A stretch of 64,000 nucleotides of DNA from Epiperipatus broadwayi (Eukaryota; Onychophora; Udeonychophora; Euonychophora; Peripatidae): assembly GCA_028023455.1 (NCBI GenBank), contig JAQFVV010000030.1, forward strand, positions 10,072,876 to 10,136,875, in the 5' to 3' direction. Positions within the stretch are counted from its first letter, which is position 1. Each line of letters starts with the position of its first letter. Below the pieces are notes generated by a model. The model was not told the origin of the DNA. It saw nothing but the letters and a program-made list of their open reading frames with translations, and did no database searches. Positions 12,801 to 25,013 of this stretch are shown here, in pieces. The position numbers and the translations under genes were made by a program.

Positions 12801-13484
12801 TATTAAATCTCAGCCTGATCAAGGGTATAGTTAATACATAAGAATTGATCATATTTATCCCTCTGCTTGAGTAATGGGGTCTTAAAATAAAGTATTAAAT
12901 ACTAATATGAGCTACTAAAGTAAAATAATAAACCGGTAAAGCCGGTCACAAATTGTACTAACTCTTATCAATCGGTAAATCCTGTTACAATATATATAAT
13001 TCACGAAGTAGTATAAATATAATGATTCAGATTCATCAATACAATATTAAAATTGATATCATTAAATGAAATCAGTTTTAATAGATATATAAATAAAAAC
13101 ATGCAGGAAGTGCATATTATGTATTGAATGTTGAAGATATAAATAATACATATTAACTTTTTTACATGTTGTAATAAATACTTATTCTATGTAAAATACC
13201 ATGTATTTATGTGATTTAATTTTTCTAGCATAATAAATATACACTACTTTAAACTAAATAAAATAATTGTCTAAAGATAATGTTGAAATTTGAATAATAT
13301 AATCTATTTTGCTTTCTTATTCCAGGTTACGGTGGATGACGTTTGCATTAAGATGGAATTAAAATAGCATTAGTTTTAATTTTAATATTGTGTTGATGAG
13401 TGGATATGAATTTATTTATTATATTTATAAAGATATAAGTTATATTTATTTTGATAATTTTAAAACTAAAAAACAAAATCTTGC

Positions 13485-13623
13485 CTTTATATTTTTAAGG
13501 ATGTCAAAATATTTTGCATAATTCAAAAGATATTCATAAACCTTTTCATGAAAGATAAATGATGTTGAATCTTCTGTAAATGGATAATCTGGAAAGGCCA
13601 TTATCTCCTTTGGTAGATTGGTT
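13485..13623 (-). CDS. Flavin-containing monooxygenase-like gene 2, exon 2 (partial gene)
   Basis: The minus strand encodes 46 codons from TNLPKEIMAFPDYPF to FDILKNIK, after one base that completes the arginine codon begun in exon 1. The block follows the FMO family pattern directly after the SSMYKNLR end of exon 1; FMOs typically continue as NLRTNLPKE.MAF.D.PF and then a Y..HFDL.K.IK region. The acceptor is TTTATTTACAG just upstream. The ORF runs on for 13 codons with no FMO likeness, so the exon most probably ends at AAG followed by GCAAGA, a GC donor, in phase 0. No in-frame GT donor fits the family boundary. FMOs oxygenate nitrogen or sulphur atoms of small molecules using FAD and NADPH. 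The NADPH-binding exon was not found to the left, so the gene is incomplete here. Confidence 0.85.
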
Positions 13624-14079
13624 CTGTAAATAAAAATAAATGGTAATGAATATATATAAAAATTCAGTGAAGCGGTGGAACAAAAATTTATTGATACTAG
13701 AAAAGTTTTTAACAAATTTCACTGATCATATTTTTCCAAAGTAAAAAATATAATAATTTCAGAAAGACTAAACAATGTCCAGATTATCTGGAAAAGATTG
13801 ATATAATAGAAACTATGGATCTGAATCATGAATACTGGTTAAGAATTAATGGCACTACTTAACAATATGCAAATGTGTAAGTTAAATGGATAAAAATAAT
13901 ATTAGAATCTAAACACATACTTGCAAGAGCTTAAATGATACAGTCAAATGTTTAATCCATTTACTTCTGTTTCTAATCACGACTCAATCCTTTTTTCTTT
14001 TCAAAAATATACAGTACATATAGCCATATAATTCTATAATTAAAACCACTTCTTTTCTTTTCAAAAACTTTATTTGATG

Positions 14080-14150
14080 TATATATATATATCCACTTAT
14101 TTCCAACGTTTCGACTATCTTTACTCTATAGTCATTTTCAAGGATCTAGA
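14080..14150 (-). repeat. PLE-like terminal motif
   Basis: On the minus strand a perfect 6-bp stem GACTAT/ATAGTC is followed by GAAACGTTGG, the sequence context seen at PLE termini with hammerhead-like folds. The upstream core is worn (TTGAAAA where CTGANGA is expected), so it is probably inactive. No PLE coding sequence is attached. Confidence 0.45.
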
Positions 14151-14786
14151 AAAAACATTATATTATAAACAAATTTCACATAATAAAAACAAAAAACAAA
14201 AAAACAAAAATAATCAAAAACAATATAAACATATAAACCCCATAAAATTTAAAAATAAATAAAATACATTAAAATCAATTAAATTAAAAACACAAAACAT
14301 ACACCACACTTACTTGACTCCCTTCTCAAAAAACTTTCAAATGTTTAAGATTAAAAATTATTTCTTTTGCCATGTTTACTACAAATCTTGAGTGTAAACA
14401 CTAAAAAAATATGTAAATGACTTCTAATATACGCTTTGATCAGATCACATCTTATTAGTGAGGCTAAGCTATCTCAAACTTCTCTAAAAAAATAATCAAA
14501 TGATTTACAGCTCAAGGGTTCTTAAAAATGTGTTGCATCATAATCCATGGATTTGTGCCCAACAGTTGGCCACATTACTACTGCACGAAATCACATGATA
14601 AATGCTTAATTTATAAAAACATATTTTTCAATAAGTGCTTTCTTCATACAAAAAACACTTTATAAATACATTAAACATTTCTTAATCTTCTATTAAAAAT
14701 AATTAGTATATTTAATAATTTTTATAAACTTGCATGAGTTTCTCTCTTTAAGTACCACCTTACATTACTCACATGCACAATCTTTT
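14151..14786. other. AT-rich non-coding stretch
   Basis: A- and AAAAC-rich sequence with no recognised gene. The 62-codon plus-strand frame ending at 14262 is low-complexity (Lys/Asn/Gln) and judged spurious. Confidence 0.4.
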
Positions 14787-17155
14787 TTTTTTATTACAGA
14801 ATATAGAATTTTTATTCAGAAATTTGGTTACAACACATGATAACAGTTAAACATAGAATATATTACATGATAATCTGGGGGATGAATGTTCAATATTGAT
14901 ATCTTGCTTGACACCAGCTAAAACGACTAATATGAAGCACATCAGCAAGGAACGAGTCCGGAATAGTATGTTGTTGATAGGTGACCATGCTTGCATGTCT
15001 CATACAGTTCAATGATAGATCCAATATCTTTGTCCATGCTTTGTATGATCAAATTGACCCTTCATATTGGAGGTTACTTCCATAAAACTCAGGGTCTGGG
15101 CAATAATTATGTAGAGCAAGGTGAGTCATCACAAAGAGATGCAGGCCATTCAGCCTCATATCACTCTCCAGGCTAGGAGCTTTCTATTCAGGAGTGAAAG
15201 GAATCAGCTTTTGGGGGCCAAATCAATAATCTCCATATAGAATCATAGATGTAAGAGGGGGCCAAATTTTGGTCCCTTTTCCGAATTTTTTCCATTTTGT
15301 TAATATAGAGCTCGAGCGGATGTTCCTGTGCATGATTAAAGGTGAGCCAGCACTGCATGTACCATAGTGAGAACTACAAATGTTGTTAATCATATCTCTG
15401 GGATGGATCCACATAGTATATTGTCAATGAGAGTTGACAGAGCAGGCATATTGTTATTTAACATGGAGGCTATAAGGACCCTGTAGGGGTGAAGGGAAAC
15501 ACGGTGGCAGAGAAGGTGAAGAGAAGTTTCATCCTCTCTGAGGCATAGTGAGCAAGTGTACTCTAGTTTGAGAATCCTCAGTAATGCACCAGAAAGTGTT
15601 TAGTAGGCAAGGCATTAATATTTATCTTCATCAGGAAATCAAAATATTTGGGTTCAAGAAACCATCACTTAAATTTCTTGATTAGCAGATGGTTGTTAAG
15701 CCTGATTGATCCTGCAGAAACATTAGAGTTAAGGATGTGGTATGCATCCCAGAACTTGGATTTTCATTGATGATTTGTTAGGAAGCATAGTATGGTTTGG
15801 AGATAAGACCTGCGAGGGTTGCCAGCCAGTCAGTCCCAAAAGGGGGAGGCTTATCTGTGAGAGTGACCTCTCTGGGGGGGTGAGTAGTTGGGGTGCTGCA
15901 GATACCTTCTGTAGAAAGAATTGTAGGAACATTGATATGTAAAAGTATTTATGGAATGTAAGGATAATCCATTAAATTTTATGTTTCTGTAGGTTTCTCA
16001 AGTGTATGGTTGCACTTTTGCCCCTTCTAATCAGATCAGTGCACATCTTGTGTATCTTCCTGATGAAGACTTTGGTAAAATTGACTACTGGGGTGAAATG
16101 GGATATTCTAGGGAATATTAGTATATTGATAAGGGAGAACTTGGCAAACATGGACATGTAAACTTTGGATAGAGAGTATGTGATTCTCTGTGGGGATTGA
16201 AGTAGCTTTCCTTGGATAGATTTCATGGCAGAAGCAGATTCAAATACAGGGAAGCGGCTTCGCTGCAAATGGTCCTGGAATGGTTTTACCCGAAAATATA
16301 TACCAGGCAGATGACTTGGCCATATTAAACTGGAGGCCGGATTGATCAGAGAATTCTTGAAGTATTGATAAAAGTCTGGGAATTAATTTTTTGATGCAAG
16401 GAAAACAGCCAAGTAATCCATACAGGTGATGTGATGAATTGATGTATTTAAAATTGGGATATGAATGCCAGGAAGAGATCTCTCAATTTGAAGAAGCAGA
16501 GGGTTAAGGTAAGTGATAAAAACAGGGTGCTCAGAGAAGAGCCCTGTGCAATGGAGGATGTGGTGTAGAATGGGGAAGAAAGCTTCCCATTCAGTGAGAA
16601 GCTCACTTCACGATTGTAGAGGAGATTTCTAATAATATTTATGATTCCAGTAGAAATAACATGTTCACCAAGTAAGTTTAAAAGGGTATTGAGTTGGATA
16701 AAATCAAAGGCAGCTGCAATGTCGAGCTGCACAACCACATGTCTAGATTGCCTGGAGAATCTGATGTGGTCAGTAATAATTTTAAAAAGATTGATAGCAT
16801 TTGTGATTGAGCTGTTCTTTTTCACAAACTGATATTGTGAAATAAAGGGGAAAAAACTTGTTTTGAATTTTGTCCTTGGATAATAGATTCAATGATCTTA
16901 ACCATCAGTGGGGTCATAGAGATGGGCCACAGATTCTCCAGCAGAGAAGGAATTATGTTGTGCTTCAGAAATGGCACCATTGTTATGGGATAAAGACCAC
17001 CAATATCATAGACACCAGAAGAAAGGTGATTAATTAAGTTGTACATGATTGGAATCGAGAATTTAGACAGATGTAGCAGTAGAAAACAGGGAATTGCATG
17101 GAGTCCCAGATGGTTCCTTTCAGGCATCGAGGTTAACTTAGTCACAACCTTATAT
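14787..17155 (-). mobile_element. LINE-C: 5'-truncated non-LTR retrotransposon with poly(A) tail
   Basis: Minus-strand frames from 17155 down to 14787 read as one LINE. RT finger motifs come first (GLYPITMVPFLKHNIIPS, then NLWPISMTPLMVKIIES at about 17000-16850). RT box A follows (VQLDIAAAFDFIQL, with the DxxxAFD pattern) and box B (SIAQGSSLS) at 16700-16540. A C-terminal zinc knuckle (CSLCLREDET then HLLCH) lies near 15560-15490. The end has an AATAAA signal and an A tail, seen as a T run at 14787-14796. The endonuclease half is missing. Several stops and frameshifts make it inactive. It lies in sense orientation in FMO intron 1, so its poly(A) signal could in principle affect that transcript. 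A second piece is at 32815-33490. Confidence 0.75.
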
Positions 17156-17289
17156 TTATAAAATTCATTTCCATTTTTATATTTACTTAAACAGGTATCT
17201 GTCGTCATTCGGAAAAAGGAGCAAAAAAAAAAAAAAACATATACAACTATGCATTTTAATATAATACATTTTCTCATTTAATTAAGTAA

Positions 17290-17771
17290 TCTCATTCTTC
17301 CCCTAAATATGGAATGGTTGTCATTTGAAATAAAATCTGAGTTTAAAATATGACATTTCCAAACTCCACAAGTAAATACAATCAAGGCCATGTTTACCAT
17401 TCTATATAGAAACACAAACTGGGGCCATCTCTTCTTCTCTCTCTGTGGTCTTATTTTGAAACATTATTTCTCTTTACATAAAAAGCCTAATTATACTTAC
17501 AAAATAAAATACTTATTTTTAAATTCATAATTAAAAAAAAACTAATGACTTCTGATAAAATTGTAAGGTTTCATATCTATGTTTAAAATATTGATTGTAA
17601 CCAATTGAAGTTGACTAAAAGTGTTTGCTTAGTTTTTATGCAAATGCTTACTTTTATTTTCTATAAAATATATATAGATTTATAAATTTTATTAACAGAA
17701 ATAAACATTTAAATCATTTTTTAAAAACTTTTGTATTGATTTAACTGAATCTTTTTGGCATATAGGCCAGA
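17290..17771. other. AT-rich non-coding stretch
   Basis: No recognised feature. Confidence 0.4.
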
Positions 17772-17990
17772 AACACCTGAAGAAGAGTGGAGAATACTAC
17801 TACTCGAAATGTTGTGTAATTACTAACCTGTGTTGTCTATTTGTGTGTTATTACTAACAAGTTGTTTGTATTTGGAAAGTTTAAATAAAGTTTAACATTT
17901 TCAATACATTCAACTTTAACTCATTGATGATAGAAATAGTCCAACATATCACATCTAATAATATACCATCATTACAAACCTTCAGATAAA
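17772..17990 (+). repeat. PLE terminal repeat fragment with hammerhead-like core
   Basis: CTGAAGA at 17777-17783 is followed by a 6-bp stem (GAGTGG at 17785-17790 with CTACTC at 17800-17805, one G-U pair) and GAAA at 17806-17809. CTGANGA and GAAA are the invariant hammerhead core strings, and position 7 may be any base. The following block (TTTGTGTGTTATTACTAACAAG ... GATGATAGAAATAGTCC ... ACCATCATTACAAACCTTC) recurs in inverted dimer form at 25370-26040 and, more diverged, at both ends of PLE-A (42.1 and 45.2 kb). This ties the motif to PLE termini. Confidence 0.6.
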
Positions 17991-18460
17991 TGTAATGAGT
18001 ATGCGCTTTATAAATTATTAATTACAACTTTAAATTGTTTTAAAAGATTTCTTATTAAATATATTAAAATGGATTAGAGATATTTAAAATGTAGCACTTC
18101 CCAGCACTAAATAATATAAAATTATATTATAATAACTGATGAAGTCTACTAGATAAAAAGATCTTATAATAGCTCTAGAATAGAATGATGTAGAGTGAAT
18201 TTTCATTACTTCCAAAAGATCTGGGTAATGTAATGTAGTTATGCAAGAAAATGCAATGAAACAGAAAGATGTTTCAGATTTAATGAATCTATTCTTATAT
18301 ATCAAAATTATAAAAATGTTTATTTGGAATCAAACTTATATATATATATATAAATGAGTTTAAGATCAAAAAACACCGTGGTCTTTCTTCTCAGTGCCTG
18401 ATAAGGCAGAATGAATGTTTGTGTAAATGATAAATATTTTTCCAATACATATATACAATT
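17991..18460. other. AT-rich stretch before the RTE element
   Basis: No gene. The RTE 5' boundary lies within or just after this stretch, but I could not place it: there is a TA run at 18338-18352 and no flanking duplication was recognised. Confidence 0.35.
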
Positions 18461-21437
18461 ATGACAGACAAAAATAAAGCATGGCCCTTATTCCCAGGAG
18501 GCTGTAAAGTCACCAACCAAGGCAGCGGTTGGTGGCCGAAGGCGGAGGGTGCTAAGAATCCCCTGATTGCGGACCCAGGCTGCCATTTGATGACGACTTT
18601 TTATTTAGGTACTTACAACTGCAGATCACTTTCAAGTGAAGGAAGATTGCAAGAATTAGAAGAAGAACTGTCTTATATTAAATGGGACATTATTGGACTT
18701 TGTGAAGTTAGAAGAAGAGGAGAAGAAACAATTGATTTAAAAAGTGGACATATACTCTATTATAAAGGCACACATATTGGAAATACAAGTGGAGTAGGAT
18801 TCATTATAAATAAAAAGTGGTAAGAACAATATTGTGGAGATTGATGGTGTATCAGACAGAGTGGCAAGATTAGTTATATAACTTAATAGCAGATACCAAA
18901 TGCAGATAATTCAGGTTTATGCCCCAACAAGTTCTCATAGTGATGAAGTAGTAGAAGATTTTTATATGGATGTACAAAAGGCTTTTGATCAGAGTAAACA
19001 ACATTTTAAAATTGTTATGGGAGACTTTAATGCTAGAATTGGTAGACAAATAAAAGATGAAATTGCTGTAGGTAATTTTGGTTATGGTAATAGAAATGAG
19101 AGAGGACATAGACTTGTGGAGTTTGCAGAAAAAGAAAAACTTTATATTATGAATTCATTTTTTGAGAAAAATGTTAAAAGGAAATGGACATGGAAGCATC
19201 CAAATGAAGGTACAGCAGAATTGGATTATATTTTGACTAACAGAAAATACATATTTCAAGATTGTAATGTTCTTAATAAATTTAACACAGGAAGTGATCA
19301 TCGATTAGTAAGGTGTAAGTTACGTGTTAATGTAAAACTAGAGAGACAAAAATTATTAAGAAAAACAATATTTACAGTTGATATTCCTAATCTTCAGAAA
19401 CATTCTAATGAATTTAAATTAGAACTTACAAATAGGTTTCAAGTGTTAGGAGATTTTGAACATGATACAGATTTGAATGAAATTAATATGAAAATACCTG
19501 ATACATTTTTACAAACTGCAACAAACATAGCTGGTAGAAAAAAGCAGCAATAGACTAATAAAATTTCTACTGAGACTAGAGAATTTATGAAGAAGAGAAG
19601 GATTATGAAGATATACAAAAATGATGTATTAAAAAGAATTGAATATCTCGAATTTTGTAAAATGGTACGGAAAAGAGTTGAAAATGATATAAGAAAGTAT
19701 AGCTGTGAAATAGCAAGGAAAGCTGTAGAAGAAAATAAAAGTCTCAAAAATGTTAAACAACATTTTGGTATTGGTAGGAAATTTATATCTGCAATAAGAA
19801 AAAAAGATGGAATTATTACTAAAAAGAGAGATGACATCATGAAATTGGTAGAAGATTTTTATCAAGAATTATATAGTAATAAAGAACAAGTACCTCCTAT
19901 ATCTATTACATCTTCCGAATTGCCCAGAATTTTAAATGAAGAAGTGAGACATGCAATTAAGTGTATGAAGAAAGGAAAGGCTCCAGGAAATGATGGAATT
20001 ATAATTGATATATTAAAAGAAGCAGGTGAAGAAATAGAAACAATTTTAGCAAAGTTATATACCAAATGTCTAAATGATAAAGATGTACCGGAAGATTGGA
20101 AGAATGCAGTAATAATATTAATATTTAAAAAAGGTGATAAAGAAGATATTAGAAATTACAGACCTATCAGCCTTTTATCAGTTTTATATAAAATTTTTGC
20201 CAAGATAATTACAACTCGTCTACAGAGAACTTTGGATTTCCACCAACCAAGAGAACAAGCTGGATTTAAAAGTGGTTTTAGTACAATAGATCATATCCAG
20301 GTATTGAGAGAAGTCATAGAAAGGACAAACAAATATGAGTTGTCATTATGTTTTGGATTTGTAGATTATGAAAAGGCATTCGATTCTATACACATTTCTT
20401 CAGTAATTAAAGCATTGGATCATCAAGGTATAGATCCAGGATATTGTCATATTTTAAAGAATATTTATAAAAATGCAACAGCAACAATTAGATTACATAA
20501 TGATACTGGAAAAATCAACATTGAGAAAGGTGTAAGACAAGGTGACTCCATACCTCCAAAACTCTTTACAGCAGTGCTGCAAGAAGTATTTTGTGGATTA
20601 AAATGGGAAACTAAAGGAGTGAAAGTAAATGGAGAGTATTTAAGTCATTTAGATTTCACAGATGATGTAGTTGTTTTTGCAAATAATGCTTCAGAGCTGC
20701 AGGAAATGTTGCAGGAGTTAGCAGATGAAAGTAGAAAAGTAGGATTAAAGATAAATGTTAAAAAGACTAAAGTAATGTTTAATCGATTTGCTCAAAATAT
20801 GAAAATAAAGATTGATTATGAAGAATTAGAAGAAGTTAACAGTTACAAATACCTTGGTCAGATTATTAATACAGATGGAAACATAATGGAGGAAATTAAT
20901 CATAGAATTAAACTTGGTTGGAGTGCTTTTGGTAGAAATAACTTGATACTAAAAGGAAATATGCCTATGTGTTTGAAAAGGATGGTTTTTAACAAATGTG
21001 TTTTACCAGTTCTTACTTCTGGATCTGAGACTTGGACACTTAATAGAAGAGCAATACAGAGACTTCAGACCACTCAAAGGAGTATGGAGAGATGTATGTT
21101 GGGAGTAACAAGAAGAGATCGAAAACGCAATGTATGGGTAAAACAACAAACAGGTGTTACTGACCTTATTGAAAAAATTAAAAGATTGAAATGGAGTTGG
21201 GCTGGACATATTGCTAGAAGAGATGATAATAGATGGACAATTGAAATTTTGAACTGGATTCCAACAGATTGTAAAAGACCCAGAAAGAGACCACATGTGA
21301 GATGGATGGATGAAATAAGAAAATGTGCAGGGGTGTTGTGGAGAAGAGAAGCTAAAGATCGGAGAAGATGGATTAAACTTGGAGAGACCTTCATCCTGCA
21401 GTGGATTGATAATGGTTGATGATGATGATGATGATAT
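18461..21437 (+). mobile_element. RTE-type LINE, near complete, three visible lesions
   Basis: This is one long coding region in order. The APE-type endonuclease spans about 18600-19330 with its catalytic set: TYNCRSL, GLCEVRR, QVYAPTS, GDFNARIG and GSDHRLV. The reverse transcriptase spans about 19970-20800. The C-terminal domain (SWAGHIARRDDNRW to LQWIDNG) follows. The 3' end is short, GATAATGG then a GAT-repeat, as is usual for RTE. Lesions are one frameshift near 18820, one TAA near 18878, and TAG at 19551-19553; frames on both sides of the last are the same. The element therefore died recently. It lies antisense within FMO intron 1. Four further copies are at 9.45, 11.28, 50.95 and 59.4-62.9 kb. 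Confidence 0.9.
19587..21419 (+). pseudogene. RTE reverse transcriptase ORF (610 codons), 3' part of the broken element ORF
   Basis: All RT motifs are visible in order: KKGKAPGNDG (about residue 127), NYRPISLLSVLYKIFAK (about 190), QAGFKSGFSTIDHI (about 228), FVDYEKAFDSI (box A, about 258), GVRQGDSIPPKLF (box B, about 315), LDFTDDVVVFA (box C, about 354), INVKKTKVMF (box D) and YKYLGQII (box E). Box C has FTDD rather than the common FADD, but both aspartates remain. The start Met is only the first after the TAG at 19551-19553. The real protein would begin upstream in the endonuclease part, so this is the intact distal half of a broken ORF. Its enzyme would nick DNA and prime reverse transcription on the target. 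Confidence 0.88.
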
Positions 21438-22088
21438 ATATAAAGACTGATAATTAAAATTTGCTGAATTATTTAAGGAATTAATTTTTTTGCAATATTT
21501 TTGCACAAAATTAAAGACAAAAATTTGCAAAAACTAAATTAATAAAATATATAAAGAACTAATTTGTGAGTCACATGATGTTTGAGCAGTGGAAATTAAA
21601 TCCAAGGACCTTTAAATCTCAATCATTCACTCTAGTATTGTACTAAAACGCATAGGACTACTAAATTAGTGAAAATAAATTGTTCATCATTTTAGGAGAT
21701 ATCAATTTGTTGAAAGTAAATTTGAATTAGTTAATGCACCCCCCCCCCCAAATTACCAGACTTTATAACAAAATTTTTACTTTAAAAAATCCAAATTGCA
21801 GCTTCAAGTAATGTCCTCTACATCATTTGCTGGAATTATTCACATGCCAATTATTATTACTGGAATAATATATAATGTACACATTGTTAAAATGCTTTCC
21901 TTACACATTTGGTATTACAAATTCTTAAAACTTCCAAAGATTTCCTGCTTCATATCATATCCTGACAAAAATGATAAAATGTTCCCATGAAATGTCAAAA
22001 GAATAAAAAATTTTAATAAAAAATGATCTCATTAATCATGTGTCCCAATTCTGTAAATAGATCTACATATTCAGAATTAAATCACTAA
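21438..22088. other. AT-rich non-coding stretch
   Basis: No gene recognised. A C-run lies near 21740. The 64-codon plus-strand frame at 21796-21990 has no family signature. Confidence 0.4.
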
Positions 22089-22440
22089 ACATCACATGAT
22101 CACCATTTCTTATGCTTGCTCATAACTGTTATTAAAAAAGGCAAAACTTTCCATACAGTAGTGCCACACAGTGCAAGCTAGAGTAATCAATGGATGCTAG
22201 AAGGCTTGTGTATAAAATCACTATCTAGTGCTTACTCATCCAATATCTTCAGACCAGTTTCTGGCTTGTGGTTTTTGTCAGTGAGGAGCTCCTCACTGAA
22301 GAAGACCACAAACCAGAAACTAGCCTAGGGATATTGGATGAATAGGAACTAGATAGAGATTTTATGCACAAGTCTTCTGGAATCCATTGATTATTCTGGC
22401 TTGCAGTGAGTGGCTCTACTGTATGGAGAGTTTTTATTTT
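22089..22440. mobile_element. P element, copy 2: compact inverted dimer
   Basis: The arms meet at an almost spacer-free centre: GGAGCTCC at 22287-22294 is the axis of symmetry. Each arm holds the hammerhead-like block (minus strand in the left arm, plus strand with CTGAAGA...CCAGAAAC in the right), then the GGATATTGGATGA block, then the CTTCTGG..CCATTGATTA block, then the CTCTCCATAC-type end. The left flank (ATCACATGATCACCATTTC) recurs in inverted form to the right of copies 3 and 6, so the true family end reaches further than the TAAAACAGGC boundary. Confidence 0.7.
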
Positions 22441-24700
22441 AATATTCAGAATTGTTTAGTCTCCTTTATGAATTGATTGTGAGCTGTATTGGACTTAAAT
22501 TTAAAGTTAGCCATTTGGCATCTTGCAATATGGTGATAATGAACTAGAGACCCAGATACATATTTGTCTTAATGGAAAATGTACCCGAGTCCTTAATGAA
22601 AAACTAAATATCTAACCATGTTCACACTTTAAATGAAATGAAATTTTAAAACTTGGATTTAAATATGAAATGTAAAACTTTCAGTCGTGTTATTCATTTA
22701 TCTATTCTCCAAATATTAGCTTGATATTACATTTACTAATCAACCTAAAGTTTTCTTTGATAAACCCTTATCTATTGAATAATTTTAGTTAAAAAATGAA
22801 TTTTAACTAATGAATGTTATCTTCATCTGGAAACACACTTTTATATTGGATAATTATTGTTAAAATGAAATTTTAACTAATGGATTTTATCTTCATAAAT
22901 ATTTTGAGAAAAGCCATAATTTATGAATAACATCCCTCAAGTGATTAATAACTATGTCCCACACTTAGGAAATAAAACAAATTATTATGATTTGGGAATA
23001 CAGTATATTAAACTCACTATTATTGGATTGTACTTTAAAAATCAAACTTCATTATTAATTATTCTAATTTAAGGATTAAATTTTGTTTCACGCATCCATT
23101 AGGATTTTACAATTTAAAACACCAAAAGGATTTAATCACTTTCAAATATTTTGAAAGATTGCTCCATAATATTTTGAACTTTTTAAAAGACTTTGAATTA
23201 ATTTTAAATTATAAAGATATATTATATTTCTCAAATTTGTTTGTTATAGTATCTAGTTATCTTGTTCAGTGAAAGTTCTCATCAGAAGATATAATAAAAG
23301 AATATACAGGTAGTATATTTACTTTATGATTACAACTAATAAATTTATGTTATTGATTCTTTATATATGAAGACTGATTCTTAATATTTAAAATTAATTA
23401 ATAATTATTTATAATTAAGTCATAATATCTGACATTTTTATGCTTTATTGTTCTATTAATTTAATCCTATATTTCTCTAATTAAAGGTGTCTAAAACATA
23501 TAGTTGAAATATTTTATAAATATTATCCTTCTCAGGATTTTCTAAAGATTATATTGTATTTTCAACTATACTTGAAGACTGATACTTGTATATTATTGTT
23601 CAGTTGAGTTAAACTCCTGACAACATTGTATTATCATTTTAGTCATAATATGAGTTTGCTAAGTCTCTTATGAAGTGCCACCACTACCTATTGGAATCAG
23701 GTTAATTAAAGCTATACTTTAGAAAGAATATTATAAGTTGGGTTAATGTCTTGCTTTTATATGAAATAACTAAGTTTATAATCAGATACCTAAAAGAAAT
23801 GGATCCTTATTATTTAATTAAAGATACAATAAAAGATACTTTTATTTGTTCATTATTTATAATTAAATATTTTAAATAGGCCTTAATAACTCTCTCCAAT
23901 AAGATGTTTTGTGCTACATCATGTCAAGATACACCACACATTTAATTATTAATAAAGTAGGAATTATTTTCTTAAATTAAAGACATTGCAAGAATATTTA
24001 TAATAATTGTGGAGAACTTGTTATTATTGATATTTCATTTCTTAATTTTTTTTTTCATATTACTTATAGAGTTGTAATTTTCCAGTATTAAGATCACAGC
24101 ATTAATTTGCTGTAAATCACAAAATTTCATAAAGGTTAATTAGTAAAGGAAATAGTGGACTTAAACAATGAAGAGAATAACAACTTCACGCTCCCAAATC
24201 AGGATGCTTCAGATTGGCCTAAATAAGTAGAAATTTAGGTTAAAGCTAAGACAGCTGTTCTTATCTTTATAAAAGTTGCTATCTTGTGTCATGGTTTATG
24301 AGATCCCTCTATCGGAAAAATAATATTGCTTAACTATTAGAAATTTTAAGGTGCATTCGTTATAGGTTAAAGCCTGTTTAAGTATTTACATATTACTTAT
24401 TGTAAAAAAATAAATTATATATTTTGTTAATTATCTAGTCTAATACTCATCATCCATCGATTTTATAAATAAATATAGTCACATGATTTTATAATTTTTA
24501 TACATAATTTAAAAGGCGTACTGCTTTATAAGAAATATTGTTCATTATTTTTATACAGTTACACCATCTTCATCATAATATTTAGTTCCTTAAGATAAAA
24601 ATTAAGTATAATAAAAGACCCTTTGTTATTTAATAATATCAATAATAGATATATTAAGTGCTTCATGATTGGAAATAAAAAAAAGTTTAACAAAAACTTT
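22441..24700. other. AT-rich non-coding stretch
   Basis: More than 2.2 kb of intron sequence with no recognisable gene or element. A few locally repeated strings (for example TTTTAACTAATG..TTTATCTTCAT at about 22800 and 22870) suggest small internal duplications. Confidence 0.4.
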
Positions 24701-24701
24701 T

Positions 24702-24793
24702 AATTTAATATGCTAATAACACTTTCAATATCTTTGTATTGATTTTACGATATCAATACACAGATATTGAAAGCGTGCTTAGCATATTAAATT
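24702..24793. repeat. Palindromic hairpin of about 92 bp
   Basis: The left arm (AATTTAATATGCTAA..ACTTTCAATATCTTTGTATTGAT) is mirrored by the right arm (ATCAATACA..GATATTGAAAG..TTAGCATATTAAATT), leaving a loop of about 10 bases. Several mismatches occur near one end. No coding sequence. Confidence 0.6.
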
Positions 24794-24867
24794 CATACTT
24801 TTCATTGCAAAGCTTTTCTTAGTTTGCATCGCCAAGAGCTTAATAAATCTATTACAATCACTTTAAG

Positions 24868-25013
24868 TAATATTTACCGAGGCTGTAACCTCGAGAATAT
24901 GTGTGTAAAATGCCATAGTAGGGACCTCTACAGCTTGTGGTTAAACACCTGTAGAGATCCCTACTAACACATTTTACATGCATATTCTCGAGGTTACAGC
25001 CTCAGTAAATATT
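24868..25013. repeat. Long near-perfect hairpin (146 bp) with GC-richer arms
   Basis: Arms of about 66 bases run from TAATATTTACCGAGGCTGT inwards to CCTCTACAG. They mirror from CTGTAGAG outwards to ACAGCCTCAGTAAATATTA, around a loop of about 15 bases (CTTGTGGTTAAACAC). The arms are far richer in G+C than the flanks. A direct repeat lies just outside on both sides (24840-24867 and 25035-25059, sharing ATCACTTTAAG). This fits a foldback MITE, perhaps within a duplicated segment. Such a perfect arm pair would form stable double-stranded RNA if transcribed. Confidence 0.75.

Noticed and set aside
12670-12852. Minus-strand frame considered as a possible FMO exon 3
   Set aside because: It has none of the expected motifs (no second GxGxxG, no SHxYR-type region) and overlaps a SINE-like block.
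19439-21530. Long minus-strand frames opposite the RTE ORF
   Set aside because: They are shadows of the plus-strand RTE coding region; Ser/Phe-rich translations with no family likeness.
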